DNA of 64,000 bases from Silene conica (taxonomy: Eukaryota; Streptophyta; Magnoliopsida; Caryophyllales; Caryophyllaceae), in contig CM055317.2 in assembly GCA_029255685.2 (NCBI GenBank), positions 17,191,501 to 17,255,500 on the forward strand, in the 5' to 3' direction. Below the pieces are notes generated by a model that saw only the letters and a program-made list of their open reading frames with translations, made no database searches and was not told where the DNA came from. Below are positions 23,454-35,530 of the stretch, one piece after another (positions within the stretch are counted from its first letter, which is position 1; each line of letters begins with the position of its first letter). A program made the translations under genes and the position numbers.

Positions 23454-25816
23454 GTCCTCGACAAGTGTGCGTCACCAATTCTCTTGTCCTATTACGTCAT
23501 CTCCCACTCAATGCAAGGTGTCTTCCAGGTCGTACTTGCATTTGATCATATCTTGAGCGGTTTTCTCGATCTGGAGATTTAACTGCTTTGACCGGAATTA
23601 TCTACCATAGATACCTTCCGAGCGTGGCCACGCATTTCCAGTTAAACTTCTCCTCGAGTGGCCCTGAGATTTAAGACAACCCTGACAAGGGGTTGGACAA
23701 TTCCTATCCTACTGTTCCCTTCGACTAACACAGTCCATCATGACCCAAAAGAAGCCCATTTGACCCCCTTTAACGGTTGATCGTAGAGCTAAAATCAAAG
23801 CCAATCTGAACTGTGCCACCTTGGGCGAACAGTCTCAAGTCTAAGAATCGACTTATGTGAATAATATAGTAGCTCTCGCCACGACCGGGCTAATTATAAA
23901 ATTTCCAGAACTCTATAAGCGGTCACTATATGCCCAACAGAGTGTTACACAGTCTGCCGATGTGATCGACTAGTCATCCCATATGACTCTATGACTTTTG
24001 AACTTGCCATCAATCACCTCACATTGTAGTCGCTTCGAGACGTCACCTCATACAAGCGACTATGGGCTATACTAAGTTAATCCAGTTCACTTATGGGGTT
24101 CAAATTGTCTCTTACAACCCATTTGGATTTCACAAAGTATAAATTATGAGTTAATATTAATAATAATAACTCAAACGATAAGAGTGATTGTTATGTGCAA
24201 ACAAACAATACGATATTGTTGCTCCACATAAACAATCTTTGATGATCATACATCAATTTGTATTAATGGTTTGTTATGTGAATATACCTTATCTTCACAT
24301 CTTTTAAACCTACAAATTTCAGTTTCCTTTTGACTCATATTATCTCGTATAATATGATCTTTATTCAAGTACACTTCAAGTCTTTTATACTCAACTTGAG
24401 TCTCCTTACTTTAAGGAAGCTCCCACTGTTTTCTTAAAACTCATGACATGTTATCCTCATGAACATAGTCATATTGTACTAGAATTCATATCGTAGTTAA
24501 TCCTAGATTCGATCTCTTAGTTCTCCTCGAGAAACTTATATCGAAATAGGACTTTATTTCAACTTATTGGCATTTTGATCAAGGTTATATGAATCAACAT
24601 ATTCATATCTCGGATTTAAATCCAAACCTTGTTAACTGATCGGTGACGTTTCATTATCTTATAATAAACTCACTTATGATTTAGGTTCTTAACATACATT
24701 CATTTAGAACTGAAAACCTTATATTCTTTAACCTTTAAAGAATCACCATCCTCTCTAAATGGTAGGTTTCGTTTCCTTAATAACTTTTCTCCCACTGAAT
24801 TCTATATTACTATCTTATAGTTTAATAACTCCCACTGATTTCATAGTGTTTCAACTCATAATGAACATTTCATTTTGATTCACTTTAAACATCTTCTCAA
24901 CTCGTAATGAACATTTCATTTTGATTTACTTCAAACATTTTCTCAACTCGTTATGAACATTTCATTTTTATTTTCTTTCCTACGGAAAGAACCTTTTAAT
25001 TTCACGAGAACGGGAGATGATTTCTCCTCTTTTATCTTTATAAAACAGAAACATTTACATCATGGAAACGATTTCCTTCCGTTAACACTCGCGGTTCCCT
25101 TTGTCCTCTCTGGGAACTTTTGACAACATATGGAACATTTTCCTTTTGTGTCCTCGCGTAGTTTCTTCTGTGTCCTCTCGTAGTTTCTTCTATCCAATCT
25201 TTTAGAGTTCTTCTTAAGGACTCCTTATAGGACTCTTCTCTAAGATCCTATGTTTATTTCATTGGTTTACGGGCGTAGAATTTCTCCCACTCTATCCTTT
25301 AAAATAACCGTTATTTAAGAAGGATAGCATTTTCGCCCGTCAACAATGTATTGGATAAAGAATTATGTGAGTTTTGAGATATTAACATTTTCTTTCATTT
25401 AAGGTGAAAATCTTATAATGAACTGATGTTCTTATGTTTGAATTTGAAGTATTTCACGGGATGCAATTCTCGTTTTTAAGTAAGTCGTATTACTTTTATA
25501 ATGATCTTATCATTTCTTTCGTACGGTGAATCATTCAAGGTACTTTATTACGATCTATGAAAATCGTATCAACTCATGTTATGTATCATAAAAGCATTTT
25601 AAAACCAACATGTTTGATCAAGAACAAAAGGATGACTTGGGTTGAAAACCAAGTCACCACTATTACAACCATTGTTTCAATAATATTCTTGTCGTACAAG
25701 AAATACCAAGTTCTTAAATTAAAATGCAAAAGAAAGAAGACATCAAATGAAAATTAGAGCCATGCTCTTCATGTCTTCAATCTTGGATGCTACCTTAGCC
25801 ATCCATGGAAGGAACT
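23454..25816 (-). other. Non-coding 3' region of the gag-only element
   Basis: About 2.4 kb lies between the end of gag and the polypurine tract. I see no pol motif on either strand. It is pyrimidine-rich on the plus strand with repeated CTCCCACTG motifs. It occupies the place where pol would be but is not a recognisable degraded pol. Confidence 0.7.
24851..24980. repeat. 46-bp tandem repeat, about 2.8 copies
   Basis: Units begin at 24851, 24897 and 24943, each starting TCAACTC and containing ATGAACATTTCATTTT. The third is incomplete. It lies in the non-coding 3' part of the gag-only element. Confidence 0.85.
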
Positions 25817-26851
25817 TCATGTTTCCTTCTCTTTCTCCTTGCCTTTGTCTTTGGTAGGAGCCCCTTTTAAAACAATTTATAAACGGGTGAGAATCAATAA
25901 CTTGTATCAATATACAAAAATTGATTAAATAACATGAATTAGACGAGAATTTATACCTACAGCAAGAACCTTTCCGGCTTTGAGGTCATGGAGATACTTC
26001 GGGAAATTCCGCTTCCAATGCCCCATCTTAGTGCAATAATAGCACTTGTCTTCAACCTTTGACGACGATGAAGAAGAAGCACCTTTCGTAAAAGTCTTCT
26101 CCTTAGAAGATGCGGGTTTGAAAGCTTTGACATTTTTACCCTTGTTAGCCTTGCGCTTAAACTTCCTCTTGCTTTTTGAATCGATATTAAGCACATCCTT
26201 TGTGGAACTCTCATTAAGTCCCATATCCCTCTCCGCTTGGACTAACATCTTATGTAACTCGTCCAAGGAGGTTACTTGATTGCGCATGTTATAATTTACC
26301 CGAAATTGAACATACGATTTCAATTTGTTGAGGGAGTGAAGGATTTTGTCAATAATAAGCGAGTCGGGAACATTCACCCCTTGCAACTTCAAGGTTTCGG
26401 CTAGCTCAACCATTTTGAGCACATGAGGACTAATCTTTTGACCTTCCTTTAAGGTCAAATCGAAGAAGGCGGAGGCCGCCTCATATTGGATTACTCTAGG
26501 AGCTTGCGAAAACATGTTCGCAACTCTAGTGTATATCTCATTAGCCGTGGCTAGCTTAATCATTCTTCTTTGGAGATCCGGCTCCATCGAAAATATAAGC
26601 ACGTTCTTCAAAGCGTGCAACTCCTTCATGTAGGCCTCATAGGCCTCACGAGTCGCTTCCGATGAACGAGCACCGGGAGTGGGAGGAGCGGCAATGGTAA
26701 GATAACGAGTCTTATCGTCGGCTTCCGCGGCCAACACCAATTGGGCGTCCCAATCTTTAAAATTGGCGCCATGCTTCTCAAGCTTGCAACGATCCATAAA
26801 AGACCGAAGCCATGAAACGTGTTGTGGGAGTTGTGGAGTGTTATTTGCCAT
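25817..26851 (-). CDS. Copia-type Gag protein, possibly spliced
   Basis: Gag forms the virus-like particle that packages the element RNA. The unspliced frame runs from ATG at 26851 to a stop at 25925 (308 residues): MANNTPQLPQHVSWLRS at the N-terminus, a capsid-like helical region (residues about 25-220), a basic KRKFKRKANKGK stretch, and a zinc knuckle near residues 268-281. In the knuckle CYYCTKMGHWKRN is followed by F where the fourth Cys is expected (TTC instead of TGC), so it may not bind zinc normally. A donor (TAG|GTATAA, 25957/25956) and an acceptor (TTTTAAAAG, 25864) would remove 93 nt and add a KDKGKEKEKE tail ending at 25817 (313 residues). Both products are predictions. It is the only protein of the element. 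Confidence 0.85.
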
Positions 26852-29311
26852 TGATGATTGAAATTCGAAATTGAACTACAAATAAAAATTAAGGAATTAA
26901 AACACAATTATCGTTTTAATAATTATAACTTGTAAATTTTAAACAAGTTAAGCATCTACTTAATGATCTCTTACCCAATTAAGTAAATGATCCCGAGACC
27001 CAAATACATACTAACTTGGGCACGGTTTAGCCGATACATCCCTCATTAATATGACTCGGTAGATTAACTCCTTAATCAATTCTACTTTTAGAACTCTCGG
27101 TCGATAAAATTACTCTAATTCTTATCTTAGCCCGAACTTATTACCACTACGGTGGCTCGAATACCTTCGTCGAGATCGACCAAATTTCAAGAAAAACGTA
27201 ATCATATTACCCCACTTCACCAACGTAATAAGGTTTGTACCCCGGTTTAGCCGAGCCTACTCCCTTATGAAGAAGATCCTTCGCGGGTCCTTTACTTTTT
27301 GGTAAGGCTATGTCTCGATTTTTAAATAACGTAAGAGATCTTGTCAATTTATTATCTATCTCCTTTAAGTGAACTAATTCGGTGAATTATCGATAAATTA
27401 ATTGACATGGTCGATAAAATCGATGAAATGCATGAGTTTAATGACGATTTGGCTATGCATGCAACATGATAAGCATAATAAAAGCATAAATAAAACCCTA
27501 GTATGGCCTTTCCTAAAATAGAAAATTTAAAGTAAATTACAAATTCGGAAACCAACTCCTTTGGTTCCTTGAACTTCACACGCGGCACGCATCCCAAGGC
27601 AAACTCCGTCTTGGTCGGAACTCCTTTCCGATATGGCACCGTCTTCAAGGATCTCCGGAATTACAAATAATTACAAAATTTTCTATCTATTTTATACATT
27701 ATAAAATAAAATAAAACAATAAAATAAAGTGATACGAGATCACATTAGATTACAACCGAATCGATAAACCCTTACATTACGGGAATTATCGACTAAAATC
27801 TAAGGCCATACTAAGTAAATTACATAATTCAAAATTACGTAAATAAAATTATGACATTCATAAATAATAATAAAATATGCAATGCTTATGTAAAATGCAA
27901 AACCTAAGCCAAATCGTCCTACTTAAACACGTTTTAAATATCGTTATTCGTAATAACACGGTTTTATGGAATAACGTGATTTAAACAATTTTAAAATCAC
28001 TAACCACTTTATGAATCACTATTCATAATTTAGTTAAGTTTCCTAACACATTTTAGGATTCAAAATTTAGTCTTACTCAAATTTCGAAATAACTTAACTT
28101 TTATTTTAATATTGTTCGGTTTTAATCGGTTTTACGGGAAATAGCATTAAAATAATCATACGAGTCATAAAAATTTCGAAAATTCAAAATTCAAAATTTT
28201 GAACATACTGTAAAATTTCGAAAAATTCAGATCCTTAAAACTTAAATATTTTCGAAATATACTTATTTATTTCGTAAAATTGCCGTGTACATGCATAAAA
28301 TTTCGAAAAATTCAAAACTACTTCAAAAATTATGAAATAAAATACCAATATAATTTTTACATCTTCCTAGACACTCAAAGTATCTGAAAATGCAAAGAAA
28401 AATCAGGTACACACTGTTTAAGATCTGAAAAACAAAGTAATGATTATGACTCCTTAAACACTCAACATCAATTTTAACTTTTAAAATTAAAACTTAAAGT
28501 TTCAGAAACTTTTGGCACTAAATAAAAATATGTTGATGATCATACATAATATGACTAATATGGGTGAATTTTTCGGACCATTTAAGCAACATTTACTATT
28601 TTTAATAATTCGTGTCATATATTACGCGATTTTACCGATTAAAATCATTTCTCATGCAATATTCGAGATTTAAAGCTCAAAATTCACATGCATGCTAGAA
28701 ATAATATATGTGACACTATATTAAATTTTTATGGTCAAATTCGAACTTAAACTATTTAAGCTAAAATATGTCACTAATATTACGATTTTTACGATAAAAA
28801 TCAATATTCATGCAATATTAACGAAAAATTTCTGGAAAATTTCATCATATACTTTAAATATTGCATGTGACATCTACAAAAAATTTTTATAGTTAAATTC
28901 ATAATATAACTATTTATCCCATATTTAACTCATTTTATGACTATTTAACCATTAAAAATCATAAACCATGCATAAAACTCAATAATTTCGAAAATTATTT
29001 ATATTCATAATATGTTAAATGCATGTGAGAACATATTTAAAATTCATGGCCAGAATCATTATTTAGCTATTTTTTCCAAATAAAAACATTTTTAACCGAT
29101 TTTTGGCACTAATTAAACATTTTAATTACCATGATGAACAATATTATTCCATAAATCATCAAAATGACTTAAAACTATTTTAAGACCAGAAAAATACATG
29201 CAATATAATTTTCGTGCATATCCTATATGTACTACTCATTTTCGTTTTTAATTAAAATCGTATTTTCTCGCAAAAAACGTATAAAATCGAGTTGCATGCA
29301 AACAACCTTAT
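26852..29311 (-). other. Long non-coding 5' leader of the gag-only element
   Basis: Nearly 2.5 kb separates the primer-binding site from the gag start, far longer than ordinary copia leaders. It is AT-rich with many AAATTTCGAAAA-like motifs (28160-28330) and has no frame with a recognisable domain. Packaging or translation signals could reside here, but none can be named. Confidence 0.65.
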
Positions 29312-29326
29312 GGCTCTGATACCAAT

Positions 29327-30561
29327 TGTTGGTTTCACTAGGTAGTCATACTAGCTAAAAACATATTATTAGTCTTACTAATATACTAATTAATCTCATA
29401 TTAATTTAGTCGATCTTATGCATGCAACAAAAGCGGAAATAATGAGAATCGTATTCTTACAACCGGTCCGAAATGTGCTAAGGACGATCCTCCAAGAGCA
29501 ACCAAGTAAGCTTGCCTCCAATGGGTAGGCACCAAGACCCTACCTTAAACGGACCAAATAACCGAACCCGATACTAGAGGACGGAATTAGGCTAAAACCA
29601 TGTACTAATAATAATATTAGTATACTAGAAAATATTATCTAGTAATAGTTTTAGAGGTTATTGTATTTTGTTTCTTACACTAGAAAAATACAACATTAGA
29701 TTAGTCATACATGTGTGATCTATGACATGTATATATAATGGAGAAATGGGTTTATGGTGGGTAGTAGTGAACCGTGTAATAGGGGTTAAAAGCATAAGGA
29801 ATTTGATTCCTTTTGTCTTATTTACACTTAGGGTTGCATGGCTACCTCTTAACCATCATACCCTAATTCAAAATTATTTTATAAGATAAAATTAACCCAC
29901 AACATACATATTACACGGCTCCCTTAAGAGTAAAATGGACTTCCATTTTACAATTCTTAATCTTGTACAATTGTCTAATATGTGACATCTTATGTGACAT
30001 ATTTAATTGTATTAATTTAAAATATATTTATCATATAAATAATATTTCTAAATTAATTAAATCACATTTAACAAATCATTAAGTAATTCGAAATTACTGT
30101 CCCAACATATGGTTATCGTAATAATCGTCGATACGATATATTAACAACGTTTGTTATAACCATGAACCATTCATTATACTAATTTTGATATTTCATAAAT
30201 ATCGATTAACATTTGACAATTGACACATTTCAATTTCAAATATAAATCTTACCTTTAAGATTCAACCTCTAATTTCTCAATATACGGTTTTAAGAATATC
30301 GATCAATCTGTATCCTATACAATTAATCAATATACGTTTAAGGGCTTAGTCCTATAGGTGTGACCTAAAGGGATCAACTGACCACCACCGTCATACGACA
30401 GTAATGTTAAACTCTAGTCAGCCAATCATTACCGATTAATGTTGGTCAGTTGACTAAATCAATATTGGATCGTCCCTTGCAAATTCTTTTTCATAAGATT
30501 TATGACAATGATTTTTATCACTGTCGTGATCGCACTATTGTTGAGGACACTTTTCCCAACA
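29327..30561 (-). repeat. 5' LTR of the gag-only element
   Basis: This 1235-bp repeat matches 22208-23442. The primer-binding site lies immediately to its left at 29312-29324, and the target duplication AAAGT follows at 30562-30566. The promoter and transcript start would lie within it, read on the minus strand. Confidence 0.95.
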
Positions 30562-30566
30562 AAAGT

Positions 30567-31348
30567 AATATAGAAGATTGTGAGAGGGTGGTCATGGAGG
30601 CGATAGAAGCCCATGAGGAGGTGAGTATAACGGAAAATATGAGTGGATATATGGAGATGGCTGAAGCTGAAAATTGTGGGAAGACTAATCAGAACTCGGG
30701 TTTGGAGATGAATGGTCCTAACAAGTCTTCTCTTGAGTTTTCAAAAAAGGGGGGAAGACATTCCGGTCTAAGGATTTCTGGACAGGATTATCAAAAGCTT
30801 CTTCGAGGTAATGAGGTGATGTATTACAATAAAAACGATCTGTTAACCTTGACGGTTGAGATTTGTCATTTTGAGCCTATGAAGGAGGAAGAAAGTACAA
30901 GTGGGTTTTGTAAGAAGTAGGATAAGAAAAAGAGAAAGAGACTCTCTAAACCCCGGAAACATAAGATGGAATTCAATAGGATGATATGTCTCCTTCTATC
31001 GAAGTCATCACTATGGCAAACGATTGTGGTCCAAGGAAGTCCCACAGTTGTGATACTAGCTTGAGCACCTCCTTTGTTGGAGACAACTTTTCCTCTCTTA
31101 GTACTCAAGCACCTCAAGAGAGTTCTTTGGTTGCTGAGCCTATAGTTCTGAAGAATGATACACGTAATATCATCTCTACTTGCCCTTTGCCCCATCCTGA
31201 ATTTAATGTTATCCAGATTTTTTTTGTTTTTCAGCTAGTCCTAAGAAGAGCAAAACTTCTCTATTTGGAAAACTCTTGCGTGTCCTACCTCTTATATCCC
31301 TTGCAGGTTGAGGAGGATGATGATTTATACCTTCAAGAAAAATCATAG
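30567..31348 (+). pseudogene. TPR-domain protein pseudogene, 3' part
   Basis: The frame resumes exactly after the target duplication: the last codons before the LTR element read YATES and the first after it read NIEDCERVVMEAIEAHEE. It continues with GRHSGLRISGQDYQKLLRGN to a TAG at 30918, after which a basic run (DKKKRKRLSKPRKHK) is still open in the same frame, so the TAG may be an acquired stop. Further coding-like sequence lies at 30986-31348 in another frame (SIEVITMANDCGPRK, LSTQAPQESSLVAEPI). No known domain is recognised in this C-terminal part. Confidence 0.55.
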
Positions 31349-32486
31349 CCAAGGGGGTGAATCTCTGAGACACAATTAAACTACTTTCTCTACAAGTAGA
31401 TATCCCTCCAGTAAATTTCTATGTCTTCGTGGCGTAAGTGTGTCTTGTTGCAGGTACTCATCGGAAGCTCAACTGAAAAAGAAGAGAAAAGAAGTTTTCG
31501 CTCAATTGTAGAAATCAGATCGTTCCCTCAAGCGACTTACCATTTATGTCAGTCCCTTCATTAGTTTAATTTCTTTTTCCAAAAATGTAACAAATAAGTT
31601 CGACCGGGAGAATCGAGTGAGCATTATATAAAAACTCTTTTCCGTTAGTCAAAAAAACATACTCCATATAATACTTCAATACGCAATATTAGCCTATCTA
31701 GGTAGTTCAAACAAATATTACAACCAATTCCCAAAAATTTAAAATATACATTATATATTTTTGAAAATAAAAATTAGGAAAGGGAGGGAGTAAGTCATTT
31801 CAGAATAGAAGACATATATCGGAAGGGAGGAGTAAGTGAGTTGCAAATAGATGAGACAAGTAGTAGTTTTCCAGGTCTAACGTTGGTGTGCCATAATGCA
31901 AGTATTAAATGAGCTCACTATTTCTTTCTCTAAAACTTCAAACTTGAAAATCTTGTTCAAACTCATTCAATTCATAACACTCATTACTCATTACTCGTCT
32001 TCTTCTTTGTTTCCTACCACTTGTCCCCTCTTTATAACCCTGCTTTCTCTTCTATTTCTTACTTCAAATCATTAACATTTACATACTCTTATTTTTTTTT
32101 TTAACAAGGCTTAAGTATTTTGATTAAAGTTTTGAAAATATGGTGATCATGAGGAGTCTTTGGTTAAGTAATTTGAAGAAATCTTTGAGATTAAGCCCTC
32201 CATCAAAGGTATATTTACTAATTCTACTTTGCTTTTTATTTTTTATTGTTTTTATTATCTTATGATAATTAATGTTTTGATATTGGGTTTAAGCAATGGC
32301 CCGATTAGGGGCTAGCACGGGGAAGGGGGTGGTCATCTAACCCTCCTAACCATTGAAAAAATCGAAAGTTTTTGTTAAAATTTTCGACTTCTTTTCAAGT
32401 TTACTTGTTCATTCCCGTTGAATTTATTCGTCCCCTATGACCATCTTTTGGGGTCATGAGTAACATGACCTCGCTTTAATTACATA
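31349..32486. other. Intergenic sequence with a possible first exon
   Basis: The stretch 31349-32000 shows no gene. A TATA-like CTTTATAACCC at about 32030 precedes ATG 32140 and a short frame MVIMRSLWLSNLKKSLRL ending at a donor-like AAG|GTATAT at 32209. It looks like a first exon of a transit-peptide protein, but I found no following exon, so this may be chance or an orphaned exon. Confidence 0.25.
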
Positions 32487-32803
32487 CTTCCTTTTATTCT
32501 ATATATTCTTCCCTATTTTCTAAAACGGATTATTCAGATTTTATTCCCTTTTCTATTTTGGAAACTTTTATTCTTATTTTATTCGTTTCTCTCTCCTATT
32601 ATCAAACCTCACCCAACTCTTTTACTCTTATTTTATTTCTTTTTTAATGTTTGTAGCCCACAATTTCTTATTTAATTTCTAATTATTCATTTCTCTCTCC
32701 TATCACCAAACTTCAAGCAAAGTTTTACACTTATTTTATTCTCTACCTTAATTCTTGTGCCCAATTCAAATGGAAATAATATATAGTATAGAATAGGAGG
32801 GAG
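32487..32803. mobile_element. Stowaway-like MITE
   Basis: The ends are inverted: CTTCCTTTTATTCTATATAT on the left and, reverse-complemented from the right, CTCCCTCCTATTCTATACTA. TA lies at both flanks (32485-32486 and 32804-32805). Internally a CTCTCCTATnACCAAAC segment is duplicated. It has no coding capacity. Confidence 0.65.
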
Positions 32804-34142
32804 TATTAAAGATCATATTAGCATGACATTTGAGTAGAAGAGGTCAATTGGTGACCTCCACGTCACATCCATGACCCATTTGATGACCTTGTAGGTAACA
32901 GCTCGTGATTGCTTGGACACAAATAAAGAGAATAAGAAAGAAAAAAGTCGGTAGACATTTTTGATAGGGTAAATGGTATGGAAAATGTTTTGAAATTAAT
33001 ATTAGATTGATAACTTAGGTTGTGATATTTTGTATGAGAGGGTGAAAATAGGTCAAGTTTAATAAGACGAGATTAAAAGTAAAATTGACTTGTGATTTGA
33101 TTAGCGTGAGTCGTGTGGGGGTGGTATACTTTGGTTTTCAAGTTTATGGCTTGTATTTAGGGTGAAAAAGATGTTCATTAATTGGATGATTAGACATTAT
33201 AAGTTATAAGTACCATTTTAAGATAGTGTTGTCGGTCTTGGTGTGGTCTTTAGACACTCAAGGAGTCCAATTCTTCTACATGTAGTCAAATGAAGTGACA
33301 ACATAATTAGATATTTCATAAAAGCTACAAATAAAATTATTAATTCCGTATTGTACTATTAAGATAAAAGTATTTAAGCTTAAATGTATTTTTTCTAAGT
33401 TAATTCAAAATTAATATTTTTAATGACTAAATAGATAGACACGGACTATCTAATAAAACTTATTCTTTAAAATAAAACTCGAATATTTTATTACAAATCT
33501 CAGATTTTACACCGTACAACTAATAAAACTGGTAGTATAGTCCATAAATTGAATAAAAGTAGTCTACATATTTTTCCCTTAATTTCAAACCATTCCAACT
33601 CAATTTTGTTTAATTTAGTTTTATTGAAAATTTCATGTTATTATTGTGTCTTCGAATTTTTCAGTTGTCTAAATTGTATTTTTGTCTTTTTGAAATTTTA
33701 TTGCATATTCTTGAATATACAGATTAGTCTACAACATAATCTTGTCTTCTTTGACTTAATTAGGCTGTTATTTGATCAATTAAATTGCCTATCAACCATT
33801 TCAAGTACCCATTAGCCTACTGATTTATAGTTATATGAACCTACTTAACAATTCATAAACCTCCATTATCATAAACCTCCATTATCATACGGAAAGTTTT
33901 AAATAGTTGAGAAAGTTCATGAGTGTGAAGAAGGATACGATGGAGAACGAGTAAAAAATTCAGGAATACAATATATATGGGACATAAATACGATAGGAGT
34001 ACAACTTAGAAAATTCAAAAATAAAAATACAATATAAAATTTTCTGAATTTTTTTGAATTGGGTCTAAGTGAACTTAAATTAAGGTGTACGTTGAGCTAG
34101 CTAGTAAACCAAAATACTGCATACAAAAGGAAATACGCTAAA

Positions 34143-34388
34143 ACTTGAGAGATGCGTCTTTTAATAAATTATTGAGACACCATTCTTTTGTACCCTTTTA
34201 TTTGTATTTCGTGACCATTTTGCCATTGATCGTACCATAGTAATTTTGTACTTATTTACATAATAAATGTACTCATTTTATCTTTAATAATGATTTGTAC
34301 CTATTATATTAATTTTGGTATCACTTTTTCTTAAATTTGTACAATAGTCTTTCAATAAACTTATTAAGAGACGTCTCTCCTTGAGACT
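34143..34388. repeat. MITE-like inverted repeat
   Basis: The left end reads CTTGAGAGATGCGTCTTTTA. The right end, reverse-complemented, reads CTCAAGGAGAGACGTCTCTT, and both continue into AATAA.TTTATTGA. The target duplication is unclear. Confidence 0.45.
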
Positions 34389-34677
34389 TACTCAAGAAAA
34401 TATTAGGTGTCGGTCAATAAAAATACTGTATTTGGTCAAATAGACTAACTCTTCTTTAATTAGCAAGGTCGTTGCTTTACCAATTATATAAAAATATTGC
34501 AAACGAAAAACACAAACTCTCTCTATTATTTTAACAAATAAAAAATTAAAATTACATATAGTCTTCGCTGATACGTAAATATTTATGAAAATGAAGGCTA
34601 CATAGTGTGAATTGATTATTTTTTAGCCCGACGTAACGCATTAATTAATAATGGCTCGGCTTTCGTGAGCTGATAAG

Positions 34678-34962
34678 GGCAAGTGCAATAGTTAGTAAGA
34701 AGGTTGTAGTTGAAATTGTCACCTCACATTTTCAAGATACAATAGTACTTGTAGTTTAAATGACCTCACGATTTTAAAATATAACAAAAACATTGCATTG
34801 AGATTGCCTAAGTGAAATTGTGGCATTCTCAAGCAAGTAGCTTCATGGAGCTATTAGTGTGGATTAAGCTAATCTACTTGAGGTGAAACATTAGTTTTCA
34901 CATTAGTTTAATATTTTTGTTAATTGCTAACTAGTCTCTTAGCAAAACCATAGCAATTGCTC
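34678..34962. repeat. MITE-like repeat
   Basis: The ends GGGCAAGTGCAATAG and (reverse-complemented) GAGCAATTGCTATGG are roughly inverted. The centre carries AGCTTCATGGAGCTATTAGT, like the repeat at 56640-56955. Boundaries are approximate. Confidence 0.3.
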
Positions 34963-35284
34963 TGATACGAGCTTGCGAAAAAACAACATAATCATCAGTT
35001 AAATAGAATAAATAATTTGGTACTTTATAAAGAAATGGAAAGCGGTTCAGTAAGTATTTTGAATGATATAATAAGCTGATTGAATCAGAATCACAATTCA
35101 TTTGTAAATTGTAAATAGTAACTTATTGATAAGATGAGAACTAGTAAATTATTGATAAGATAAGAACTTGTTAAGAATTATTCCCTTTATTTCAATTATT
35201 TGTTATCGTATTCCATTTTGGGATGTATCAATTAATTATTATTCTCTTTATTTTAAAAATGAACTTGATAAATATTTTGATCAT

Positions 35285-35524
35285 TATAGAATTCGACGAA
35301 ACAAAGAATTGACAATAGCAAATTTTGTACGTATGATTGTTTCTGTGTACTGCAATAGTAGAGTTTGTCAATATATACAATACTCACCAAGAGGAGTCCT
35401 ACTAGGTTACAAACATATTGCTAACCTAAAATACATCCTAGAATATTGCTAACAATATTACGTATATTCTAAAACTGAGTCAATCAAATAAAATCACAAT
35501 ATTCAGAGAATATTGCCTACAATA
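35285..35524 (-). repeat. 3' LTR of copia element 2
   Basis: This 240-bp repeat differs from 39898-40137 at one position seen by eye (TGTGTACTGC versus TGTGTATTGC). Read in element orientation it runs TATTGTAGGC..GAATTCTATA, with TA..TA termini. The polypurine tract (minus-strand GAGGGGGG, complement at 35525-35532) adjoins it. The target duplication ATCAT lies at 35280-35284 and 40138-40142. Confidence 0.93.
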
Positions 35525-35530
35525 CCCCCC

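Larger units (their letters stand above)
22208..30561 (-). mobile_element. Gag-only LTR retrotransposon (TR-GAG-like, Angela/BARE-like)
   Basis: An 8354-bp element has two 1235-bp LTRs and the 5-bp target duplication AAAGT (22203-22207 and 30562-30566). On the minus strand its primer-binding site, TGGTATCAGAGCC (29312-29324), lies 2 nt from the 5' LTR, and it has a polypurine tract. The 5.9-kb interior encodes only a copia-type Gag (25817-26851). No protease, integrase, reverse transcriptase or RNase H motif is visible in any frame. The long TGTTGG..CCAACA LTRs recall the Angela/BARE copia lineage. Identical LTRs imply very recent insertion. It must rely on enzymes from another element. It interrupts a TPR pseudogene. 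Confidence 0.9.
32804..35284. other. Intergenic sequence with MITE-like repeats
   Basis: No gene is recognised. Frames at 33549-33815 and 35168-35452 have no domain; the latter overlaps an LTR. Two MITE-like inverted repeats lie at 34143-34388 and 34678-34962. Confidence 0.5.

Noticed and set aside
23331..23582. Open frame starting MTKSILDRPLQI (and its copy at 30450)
   Set aside because: The shared N-terminal part is LTR sequence present in both LTRs; only the part after 30567 is genuine pseudogene coding sequence.
25557..25757. Plus-strand 66-residue frame in the gag-only element
   Set aside because: Antisense to the element and without domain or conserved pattern.
32140..32209. First exon of a mitochondrial protein gene
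   Set aside because: Start, basic peptide and donor look plausible, but no second exon was found in the next 3 kb, so it was kept only as a note in an intergenic entry.
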